DNA from: Dermatemys mawii
Taxonomy: Eukaryota > Chordata > Testudines > Dermatemydidae
Length of the DNA stretch: 64,000 bases
Assembly (NCBI GenBank): GCA_007922305.1
Contig: ML677326.1
Location: forward strand, 57,475,446-57,539,445
Direction of reading: 5' to 3'
The notes under the pieces: model-generated
Told to the model about the DNA's origin: nothing
The model's input: only the letters and a program-made list of their open reading frames with translations
The model's database searches: none
Part shown: piece by piece, positions 25,201 to 37,200 of the stretch
How positions within the stretch are numbered: the stretch's first letter is position 1
Layout of the letters: each line of letters opens with the position of its first letter
Program-made: the position numbers and the translations under genes

Positions 25201-28200
25201 TGCCATTTTATTTCTCATCTGGAGTCTGAGGATGTGCGCACTGAAGTCAATAGCAAAGCTCCCATTCTGTTCAATGATGTAGCCTCAGACTCAAGAAGCA
25301 TGCAATTTCAAATCCAGTTTTGTTTTTACATTTCAGAGAACAGAAGGTTTGTTTATAATGAAAAGTGGTCCATCCTTGAAGTTAGTGCTCAACACAGCAA
25401 TTGTTTATCTCCATAAGTAACATTATTCATGTGAGTACTCTCATTGTGCTCAGTGGGACTACTTATGTGAATAATTTCATTTATATGCATAATTGTTAGC
25501 TAGACTAGGGCAACAGACTGGCAACTCTTCAGGGCAAAAGCTGTGGGGAGTAAATGGACATAGCTTCATTGAAGTCAAACTGCTTTAATTTTGTCAGATA
25601 ATTCGTCATGCATGAAAATTGAAGTTTGTTCCCATGTTTTTACATGATTATGTTTAAAATGTATTACTGTGTTATTGCAATATGTATTTAATAGATGATC
25701 AACAAAATCTTGTCTATTTTAATCCCAGTGAAAATATGACTCATTAAAAGTTCTTGCTTAAAGAATAGTAAAATATGAGAAACCTTAAAATGTAGCCAGC
25801 TTAATCAATCAAAAAAAAAAAAAAAAAGAGAGGCAGATTGTACTTAATAATACTTTTTGGTATTTCCTGGGACAAAGTATACATAGCTGAATAGAGGCAC
25901 ACACCCTCCACTGAAGAAAATGGCTGTACAGAATGCCAGATTTGGTGTTTTAAGTAGGGCTGTCATTTAATCACAGTTAACTCAAGAGATTAACTCAAAA
26001 CAAATTAACTCTATTAAAAACATAATCACCGATTTAATCACACTGTTAAACAATGATAGAATACCATTTAAATGTATTATAAATATTTTTTGAGGTTTTT
26101 CTGCACTTTCAAATATATCAGTTTTAATTACAACAGAATATAAAGTGTACAGTGCTCACTTTATATTATTTTAATTAAAAATATTTGCACTGTAAAAAAG
26201 AAAGAAATGGCATTTTTCAGTTCACCTCGTACAAGTACTGTAATGCAATCTCTGTTGTGAAAGTACAACTTATAGAATTTTATTTTTTCATAATGGCACT
26301 CAAAAACAAAGCAATGTAAAACTTTAGAGCTTACATGTCCACCCAGTCCCACTTCTTGTTCAGCCAATCACTACAATAAGCAAGTTTGTTTATATTTACA
26401 GGAGATAATGCTGCCCACTTCTTGTTTACAGTGTCACCTGAAAGTGAGAACAGGCATTCACATGGCACTGATGTAGCAGGCGTTGCTAGATATTTACATG
26501 CCAGATATGCTAGACATTCATATGTCCTTTGTGCTTCAACCACCATTACAGAAGGCATGCTTACATGCTGATCATGCTCATTAAAAATAATACATTAGTT
26601 AAATTTGTGACTGAACTTCTTGGGGGAGAATTGTATGTTTCCTGCTCTCTGATTTTTACGTGCATTCTGCCATATATATATTGTGTTATGGCAGTCTCAG
26701 ATGATGAGCCAGCACATGTCGTTTGATTTAAGAACACTCTCACTGCAGATCTGACAAAACACAAAGGTACAAGTGCGAATTCTGAAGGTAGCTACAGCAC
26801 TTGACCCCAGGTTTAAGAACCTGAAGTGCCTTCCAAAATCTGAGAGGGAGGAGGTGTGGAAGATATTGTCAGAAGTTTTAAAAGAGCAACATTCTGATGC
26901 AGAAACTACAGAATCTGAATCACCAAAAAAGAAAACCAACCTTCTGTTGGTGGCACCTGACTCAGATGATAAAAATGAATGTTTGTCAGTCCACACTGCT
27001 TTGGATCGTTATTGAGCAGAACCCATCAACAGCCCAGAAGTATGTCCTCTGAAATGATAGTTGAAGCGTGAATGGGCATACTAATGTTTAGCATATCTGG
27101 CATGTAAATACCTTACAACGCCTGCTACAGCAGTGCCATCGAATGCCTGTTCTCACTTTCAGGTGACATTGTAATTAAGAAGTGGGCAGCATTATCTCCC
27201 ATAAATATAAACAATTTTTTTTGTCTTGGTGATTGGCTGAACAAGAAGTAGGACTGAGTGGACTTTTAGGCTCAACAGTTTTACATTGTTTTATTTTTGA
27301 GTGCCATTATGTAAAAAATAAAATTCTATATTTATAAGTTGCACTTTCACAATAAAGAAATTGCACTACAGTACTTCTATGAGATGAATTGAAAAATACA
27401 ATTTCTTTTATCTCTTTTACAGAGCAAATATTTGTAATAAAAATAATGTAAAGTGAGCACTGTACACTTTGTATTCTGTCTGGCAGCTGAAATCAATATA
27501 TTTGAAAACATTCACAATATTTAAATAAATGATATTCTATTATTTAACCGTACAATTAAAACTGCAATTAATCGTGTGTTTTTAATCTCACAATTAATTA
27601 TGATTAGTTTTTTAATTGTTTGACAATTTTAATACTTGTGTAAAGCCTGGCAGGGTGTTTTTGTATGTTTCCCCACGCAGACAGCTATCTTGATGAGGAA
27701 AATGTCTCAGTCAAAGATTCAGTATTCTGACCCGCAGCAATATCAACAATACCCAAAGAAGAAAACAAAAACCTGGAGAGAGAAAAATGCTTTGGTCAAC
27801 TGCATTTTTGTCTGATTTTTGCTTTCAGTACATAGATCAGCCATTCCTCAAGAGGAATCAATAAGATAATCTTGTCGTCTGTTTTTTTTTTCCGGCAATG
27901 ATTGATTTTTTAAAAGCCAACATCCTTTGAGAATTGCTAATTTTAGATGTCACGATGAAGAGACTTTTCTTTTTTCTCAAGAGTGCTGGTGATATAAAAG
28001 AACCTTTAGAAAAAGGAAGCTTAGTAGAAAAACCCCAAAAGCTTTGAATAAGTTCCCGTAAGCTTGTGTCTACCCTGAACATCTTATAATTCTTTCCAAT
28101 GCAATTGCACAGTTTCTTTTAATGTCAGTGATATATGATTTTTAGTTAAAAATCAATTAAATAAATCATTGCTTATCTCTTTCTGTGCTTGATGCTTGTT

Positions 28201-31200
28201 TCTTTGATTGTTCTTTTTCTAAAGGTGTTTCCAAGGTGGGCTGAAAGAAGAGATGGCTTGGAATTGTCACTCAGGATACACACCTATTCCCTGTAGGGCT
28301 CCTCCAAGCATCTGGGCATCCATAACTGGGTTGAAATTGGGAGATGGGAAGATTGTTCCTTGTATCTGCTAAGGGGAAAAGAGAGAGTTAGTTTTATTTG
28401 TAACTGATCATTAAATTATATACAAGATGTCATTTTGCAGAATTATGAATGAACCACCAGATTTTGGAACCCTTGTTCATATGAACAGTCCTTTCTTTAA
28501 TGAGTAAAGCACTGAAGCCCTCTGGAACCTATGTTTGTAATGAGTAAAAGTTGTAAGATCAGGCATCAAACCTATTTTTTTTGGAACCCATTGACGCTCA
28601 AAACACATACTTTAGTTTCTATGAGGTTACTAAGCAATATTCCACAAGTGACCAGTAAATAAAATGATGCTAATCCTTGTGTTGCAACCTGATTAAAGGG
28701 GCACAGTCAACTTGATGATCACATTTCCATTGAAAATTGGGTATCTATTATTGCAAAGAGCTCTTATAGTTAATATAACACCTGAAATTAGAGATATTTG
28801 TTTACTTCAAGAAAAAAACAGGATAAAGGGTATTCAGACATGTTTGATGTTGGTCTCAGGCTCACTTGAAAACCAGGAAGGAAAACATCTTTAGCAATTA
28901 AAAAAAAAGTTAGGATATTATTTGAAGAATGCTCCATCAGAAAGAAATGCTTAAGTTAGCCACTTTCAAAAAATTCAAGTTAAGAGAAATGAAACAAAAC
29001 AGCGCCATTCAAATATAGTGTTGAGGATTGCAAAGAAATAGGATGCTCCAAGCAGAACTCAGATAAAGATCTTCTGTTTAGCACAGAGTTCTAGGGCTTT
29101 GAAATTGTCTTTGGCAGTAGGAGAAAGTAAAAATATGACTGGCATTTAGTTACAATGCTCCCTGTCCAGCTTTAAAATGATAGAACATTTGGAGCAGATT
29201 TGACATACATGATCCACTGTTTCAGAAATAGTTGGGAACTAAATAGCATGTTACAGTCAAACTTAGCCCAAGAAAGCCATTTTAGTTTAATTTTCTTAAA
29301 ATCAAGCAGATGTCTTATTGCATAAATAAGCCACTGAAAGTATGGATGTACCATAAAAAATCATTTCAGATGTGGAAATTTTAATTCATTCCGTCTGTTA
29401 AATTTAAAAAAGCTGTTGAATCTAGCACTCACAATAGATGGCATGCACATGGAATTTGTTTTTAAGATTGGGTGGAGAGGATGTTTTCATAAGACTGATG
29501 TGGCTTATGGATATCTTGATATAGATGTGAAAGATCAATGAAAACAATCTAAATCTAATTTGTCTAGGTATTTCCATAGTGTTCAGTAGAGAGAAAACTT
29601 TGTAGAGATTCTTTGATGTATTGTTATATAGATATCATTTATATTATAGGCAGATGTGATAGAAAATAATTACAAAATCTAATGAAACTGCTACTCCTAC
29701 TTTATGCTGAAGTTATTTTTCTCTGACTAATTCTCCAGCCTCTAAGGAAAAAGAGATTATCCTTCAGAGATTCTGTTACAGTGAATATACCGGTCCTGGC
29801 ATATAGAATGGTTGTTTCTATTAACCCTCAAAGAAAGAAAGGTTGTGAGTCAGAGGTGAAAGATGATGGTTTTAATGTTCTTTCACTAAACACATCCATC
29901 TCTGAATCTCAACTCTTCCAAGGTAAATAGAAACAACCATTTTATATGCCATACAGAGGTCATATGATTAATATCACTGAAATGGTCCTTTTTAAGCGTT
30001 ATCTCAGACATGAAGTCAAAAGTGAAGGAATTAGAAGAATAGCAACAAACATGGAAGGGTTAGAGGGGGTGATTTATGAAGAATAAAATAACTAAGGTCC
30101 TGATGCTCTCCCTGGATTTTCTTGACTAATTCATGCATCTGTATGGAACAGCATTGACCTTCGTAGGTGCTCTATATGGGCACAATAATTCAAGTGAATC
30201 GAGCTGCAGGAATGGGGCTTAAACATAGTGACTGCTTAGCCAAGCTATATAAAGTGAAACATTTGACAGCAAAAATGTGAAAGGTGTGATCAAATAGGGA
30301 GGAATTGTTTGGCATGATGCAAAATCTGATAAATTTAAGAAAAAGGAAAGATGCTTGACAAACATCGTTTTAGGCCAATCAGTAGTCTCCCAAATGGTGG
30401 AAACCATTCATAGAGACATTAAAAAGTAGACTGAACACAGTGAGAAAATAGATTGTAGGGAACAATTTCTTAGTGGACCAGAAAAATGGTTTAGATGTTC
30501 AGAAGGTCTTATCCATCTCTACTTGCTATGATCCATGTTCTCATATCTGCCACAGAGCTTCAAGTGAGCCAAGCAAAAACTGTGGCAGACATGAAGGTAT
30601 GGGTCACAGTGATTAGAGATGGATAAGACCTACTGGACACCTAGACCACCCTTCTCGCCACAATCTATTTTCTCACTATGTCCAATCTACTTTTAAATGT
30701 CTCTAGTAATGGGTTTCCACTGTTTGGGAGACTATTAATTTTTTTATAAAGATTATTTTTCAAAAGATATAACCTGTCAATCAGAACTGAGATGTAGTGA
30801 GCATCAATATTTTGAGCTCACAAGTACATGTTCCTGACACTCCCAAAGCAAAATGGGTTTAAGTCCCTTTTGTAGAAAAGAAACAATTACTAGTATATGG
30901 CTTAGGGATGATCATCAGTACCTAGATGGGGAGTGCATAAAGCATATGCACTCTTGTCCAGAAAAGCACCAGACAATATTGGTTATGGATCTTTGACAAT
31001 AGGCCTGATCTTTGTTATGCTGAATGTCCTCAACTGGTCTCTTAAGAGGCACTGCTCAGCTCAGTATACCAGGCCTAATATTAGTAAGGAAAATCCAAGC
31101 CAATAAAGACCCAAACTGCATTACCATGAAAATCAAAGGAACGATTATTTTAAATAGAACAGAATTACATATGTAACTTCAAGGCAACTCCTTCTAGAAA

Positions 31201-34200
31201 ACATAGTACAAGAAAAACACTTTTAATAAAAATCCTAGAATAAAATTTAGGCAAACAGCTCTTTCCAAAATATTAAATTACTTCACACAGTACTTAGCTT
31301 TCACCTTGGTTTCTATCTCACACAAATCATAGAGTTATAGAATATTAGGGTTGGAAGAGACCTCAGCAGGTCATCTAGTCTAATCCTCTGCTCAAAGAAG
31401 GAGCAACACCAACTAAATCATCCCAGCCAGAGCTTTGTCAAGCCAGGCCTTAAAAACCGCTAAGGATGGAGATTCCACCATCTCTCAAGGTAACCCATTC
31501 CAGTGCTTCACCACCCTCCTAGTGAAATAGTGTTTCCTAATATTCAACCTAGATCTCCCACACTGAAACTTGAGACCATTACTTCTTGTTCTGTCATCTG
31601 CCACCACTGAGAACAGCTGAGCTCCATCCTCTTTGGAACCCCCCTTCAGGTAGTTGAAGGCTACTATCAAATCCTACCTCACTCTTCTCTTCTGCAAACT
31701 AAATAACCTCAGTTCCCTTAGCCTCTCCTTGTAAGTCATGTGCTCCAGCCCCTTAATCATTTCCATTGCTTTCCCCTGGACTCTGTCCAGTTTGTTCACA
31801 TCCCTTGTCCACAAATGTTTGTGTCAGAGTCCACTTCTTGATTAGTTTGGACAAGTTCAGGCCTGACTCCAATGTGATAACTATATAATGATTCCTCATT
31901 GTCTTCTGAATGTTACAATTACAAACCTTTATACAGGACCAAAGGATTCAAAAGAGCTTTACAATATTCACTGAAAGTTAGTCAGAGGAGAGGGATGACA
32001 ACCACATTGTGGTGGGCACTGATGATTTCAAAGGGCTTGACCCTCAACTGGTCTAAATGAATAAACTCTGAAGTAAATCCTGCCTCAGAAGTCAATGGAG
32101 CTATGCTGATTTATACTAGCTGAGGATCTGACCCTCTGTATTCTGTGGCATGTGGCAGCTTCATATTGTGCCATTTTGTGGAGACATGATGGTGTATGGA
32201 GAGTAACTGGGGAAAAAGGGTATTTGGAAAGGAATTCAGATCTCCATGAGTCACTATGTGTTAGTGCTAGGTCATGCCTTGCCCTTGTGCATGTGCCTTT
32301 GTTGGGAAAAGGAGGAAGATTGTGGAAGGAGCTTTCACTTCTGCTTGTGGCACAACTGCAGCCTTTGTTCTTGGGGAAGTGCAGAGACTGCTCCCAACTA
32401 ATGCCAGGGGAGCAAGACCCCAGAAGAGAAGGAGGGGATACACTTATTCTTTGTGCACTTCATCTTCCTTACACACTGTTGCAGAGGCCAGCCACAATCT
32501 TTTGCACAGTCATTTGACAGAGACAGATTGGGGGTATGGCTGAGTTAAATCCAGTTTGTTACAATAATGCAATTGTGTGATTGTAACCCTGTTTGCATTG
32601 TAACCATCTTTGGAAAACCAGACTAATCTTGACAAGGGCAATCTATTCTAGACATTGTGTGCTCACATTAGGCAGTAGGACACCTTGGAGAGGACTATCA
32701 ATAAGAGAGCCATCAATGTTGAATGATTATTCCCTACTAGATCAAGGGGTTTTCTACTAATAGGGCATTTGACTGCACTCTCTACACAGAAGCCTTTCTG
32801 GGAGAAGAGGGCTGGAGTTTCCTGATCTAAGTATCAGGGACAAGGATATGGATGGTCTTACCTAATGGTCAGAGCTGGGAACAGGAACTGGGAGCCAGAG
32901 TCAAGAACCACACAAGGAAAAAGGGTTGAGGTAGATAGGAACAGGACAAGCACAAGGTAGGAGTAGATGTAGAATTAGGCTAGGAACAAGGTAGATATAG
33001 ACGAGAATGAAGTTGCAGCCTCAAATATTGAATAGTTAGTAATTTGTTGCTGTTGCTGAGCTTAAATGCATGTTAACACCTTTCAGCCAAGTGGGAGGAC
33101 TGGCCAGTCAGGTGAATCTGCTGCAGCCCAGGTGGGCTAATTAACCAGCCTGAGGTATGTATTAGTTAGCCCCAAGCTCAGCTGAAGAAGCTTATGTCCA
33201 GAGTTCCTGACACTAAGCACATGGTTGGGAAAGCTGCCACCTAACTAAATATGAGAGTCATTATTTAACAAAGTTGCTACTCTAAGTAAGTAACAATTCT
33301 ATTGCTATTAAGTAGATCTTTCCAGGAAGAGTGAAAGCAGGAGAGACTCTGCCTAGCTTAAGAATACTAGCTAGGAATACTCAGGATTTATAGGTAGCAT
33401 GAGATCTGACTGGGGAAGGCTTGTTCAGGGCTATTTGTTATTTTCCATAGATCTGTAACTCTTATTTGTTTTTCTTTAAAGAGGAAATAATTGTGGCTTA
33501 AATTCTTTTGTCTCTGTTCCTTGCTTTACAGCCATTTTGTCCATGAAGAATGTAATAAGGAAAATGAGGGAAACTGGGGCTGGGGAGGGCTGAGCATTGG
33601 TTCTGGAGTCTAGATAGCTGGACTGCAGAGTTTCACTGACCAATGAGTGTGTCAGATTGCAGGGATACATCTGCAAGACTGAGAGAAAGAAACAGTGGTC
33701 AGCCACTACCCAGACACACGGGGCTTAGAAGCGCTGGTACTGAATAACAGGCTCCAGTTACAATAGAGTGGCGTCAGCCCAGAAAGCAGGACTGGGTCAG
33801 TTTGAATTCTCTAACCAAGGCAAATGGAGCAGAACAATCCACTTTATGCCAAGATCCATTCGAACACCAGAATGCAGTTATAAATATTACTGTTTTCCTT
33901 TGTCCACTCTGACTGAGTTCTGCTATGTCTGCAACCAGCATACTCAGTTTTGAGATTGTGGCCACCTTTGTTTTGTTAGTACCTCATATGGGTCTTTTGA
34001 TCTGTTTTGTTTAGTAGAAGCAGAAGGAAAAGAACAACATGCTGCACACATTATGACTGCTCCCCCATCTGTTTGGGCATGAGAATGGTCCTGGCAGAAG
34101 TGCTTATTCTTTCCCCCTTGTCATTTTTCCTACTTTACTTTAATTTTCAAAATACACTTTGTCTAACACATCCTCAGAAAATCCTGACCATAGCAGTGAA

Positions 34201-37200
34201 ATTTCTCTGAAAGAAAAATCTCCAAATCTATAGGCGAAATAAGCCTTTAAACATACTCCAGCGAATGAAATATCCAACAGGGTTCTCAATAATTCAAGTA
34301 ACAATGCCCCATCAATCAGAATGAATTATTTAGACAAGGCGTAACACTGGTACATCAAATTCCAACAGCTCTAAGACAGCAATCACATTATAATAAATAT
34401 CTCTGAAGATTAGTGCAAAATATTTTTCAGGACTACTGAGCACATCGTAAAATAACAGTGAATAAGAGCCTATAGAGTTATTACAGCTTTTTTCCCAAAA
34501 TAGGAAACAGGTGGTGGCAAATGCTTTGTCATAGAAAAGTAAGAGAAAACACTCTCTGTTCCTAATCAAAGCCACCGTAAATAGAAGAAAGGTCGTGAAT
34601 TACTAATATGCCTACTAGGAGAACTACTCGCGCTAAAGAAATAATGGTAAAGGACAATTTACCTTAAGCAATATTGACACCAACTGCAAACTTCACACCG
34701 TCAAATTAGGCGGGAATAAAGATTAGGAGTGGTTGGATCACTACAAAAAATAATTTTTCCTCTATTGATATTCTTGTCAGCTGCTGGGAATGGGCCACAT
34801 CTACCCTGATTGAATTGGCTTCCTTAGCTCTGACCCCCAATTTGGTAAGGCAACTCCATCTTTTCAGGTGTAGTATATTTATACCTGCGTACTGTACTTT
34901 TCACTCCATACATCTAATGAAGTAGGTTATAGCCCACAAAAGCTTATGCCCAAATCCATTTGTCAGTCTCTGAGGTGCCACAAGGACTCCTCGTTGTTTT
35001 TGCTGCTACTGAAAAGGAATCTTAAAAAGAGTCAGAAAAGAGAGTAGCAATAGTCAAAACACTGGATTAAGAATGAAAACTAGGCCAGAGTTGCACTAAT
35101 AATGTCTTGCCCTTTAGAGAAAAAAATAAAGTTCAAAATAAGCTTGTGAAAGTTTGACAATTAAAGTTATTGTTCCTTTATTTTAATTCAGTACTCTTTT
35201 ACTTAAAAAGTTAAACCCAAACCTTTGATCTCTGGACTGAATAAATTTCTTTGATCTACAAAAGAATAGGTTCATTTAAACCCAAACTTTCCCTGTAATT
35301 ACAGTAATATGAGTTCAGTTTTTGATTGCTGAAATTGGCTTTGTGTTATTATTTATGGCATTCGGAATAGAGAGGTGTCTACTAAAATACTTGAATAATC
35401 TTCTAGGCCATTGCTGCATTAAGGTCTGTCTATTTTAGGGCCCAAACCAGTTTTCATTGAAGTCAATAGGCATATTTCCATTCCCCCTCAGTAGAAGTTA
35501 GATCAGAGCCTTAGTGACTCTTCATTATCCTATAGACTACATTTAGTCTCACATATCTGAAATTTCTTCAGTGGAAGAGTCAGACTTTAATTATTGATAG
35601 CAGGCGAATAGTACAGCCACAGTATTTTATCCTCAGTGTAGAATGCAATATTATCTGACCCCACTAAATTATCTATGCTTTTGCTGCTTACCACATATAA
35701 AAATAATTAGGCAGCAGTATACATGGGAAATAATTGACATTGGTGCTGAAATATGAAACTGCTAAAATCAGAGAAATGGCAGAACAAGAGTCTAAATTAC
35801 AAAGATCTAATATCTGATATTCATGCTCATGGCAGCCTTGTGAGGCTGAATTTCACACTTACAATACAAATGTTGCCATTTGCTATGTGCACAAATTACA
35901 TTTCATAGTGATATTACTGCAGTAAAAAATGGTATTGCAGTTTTCTGCAAGAAAGGTGATGCCAGTGTAAATTTTAGGGTGTTTTCACTTCATTTAATTT
36001 TCTAAATAGACCATTATCCAACTCAGCCCCATGAGCAAAACAAAATGTTTTTTCAAATGACAGGATTCCTGGCTGAATGTTAAAAACAGCAGAAACACTT
36101 TTGAATCATTTAACTTTCCTGACATTGGGGCCTGAGCCAAAGCCTATGGTTAAAGTCAATGGATGCCTTTCTGTTGATTTCATTGGGCTTTGGATGAGGC
36201 ATTACGGGAACAAAAATGTCAGCCAGTGATTTCAAAATTCTTATCCTCCCCCATACTGGTTGCACCCACTCCAGAAACATCCCTCCATCTTGTGAGTCTG
36301 GAACATATGCTAAATGTCCACAAGCAAAGGAACTTTCTGCAGTTTCAGCATCCCGCTTCTTACGTACTCTTCTGTGCTCCCCCCTCCATGCTGCTTCTAA
36401 CTGCCCCTCATGCTGGTGTTGTATTTGTTTATTTTGTCTGAGAGACCCAATGATTTTAAAACTCTTATAGTCTCTTGCTGCCTCCAATAATCGTCCTGTG
36501 CAAAAACACACAGCCAGTTGTCATAAGTATGGCCTGGCTGATCACTTGATATGTGGATGCGCTCGCTTGCACGTAAATGCCTGTAACTATTTGAATAAAA
36601 GGTCCTTCCCAAAGAGTTGTGGAAACATAAAACTAATTTGTTGGATGAAGTGGGAGAGGAATGAAGAAATAAGGGATAGAGACTGAAAAGTGATTCAGAA
36701 TTTCACTTCAACACAAGCCTCAGTAAAGGCTGAGGCTGTAGCTATCTGCTTTCGTAGTTTTTATCAAGTTATGGCCTGTAAAGTTCAGACAATGCAGTCT
36801 TATGATGGAAAAAGTAATCTGAGGTATGAACAACCTTCTAACAATATTTGTTCAGTAAGTCATACTACTGATAACAAACAATCTAAGTCAGATTTCCTTG
36901 GACTGATTGTTGAAGAATGTAAATACCTTCTAAAAGAAAATGCATGCTTTAAAAGCTAGCTGTGTGCTGTAGTGCCTTACGAACTAGCTATGCTTCCTCA
37001 AAGAGCTCCTCTGTGGTACATCTTTATTATTAGATAAAAATTTCTAAGAGTAGTTTTGATTTATGTGAATTTATTAATCACATCATTTAAAAATTATATG
37101 ATGCAATAATGGAATGGAAACTTTTCAACATAGTTAATTCAGTCTCCTCAAAATCCTCCTGTCTTTTCCTGATATATCTATTTTATAAAGGACAGTGGCT

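Larger units (their letters stand above)
25955..27631 (+). mobile_element. hAT transposon with foldback structure
   Basis: The left end is TAGGGCTGTCA and the right end TGACAATTTTA, decayed inverse complements. The left arm (25955 to about 26577) is an inverted copy of the right arm (about 27027-27631): ACAGTGCTCACTTTATATTA against GTAAAGTGAGCACTGTACAC, and CTTCTTGTTCAGCCAATCAC against GTGATTGGCTGAACAAGAAG. Both ends are therefore the same transposon 3' end. The unique middle encodes a transposase C-terminus on the plus strand. TTAATC/GATTAA motifs cluster beside both termini. No clear 8-bp target duplication remains. Confidence 0.8.

Noticed and set aside
26331..27255. Domesticated transposase gene
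   Set aside because: Stops, a frameshift, no catalytic core and intact foldback arms point to a dead transposon rather than a host gene.
32152..32543. Overlapping 121- and 89-codon ORFs in intron 1
   Set aside because: No domain is recognisable in either frame and there are no supporting splice signals.
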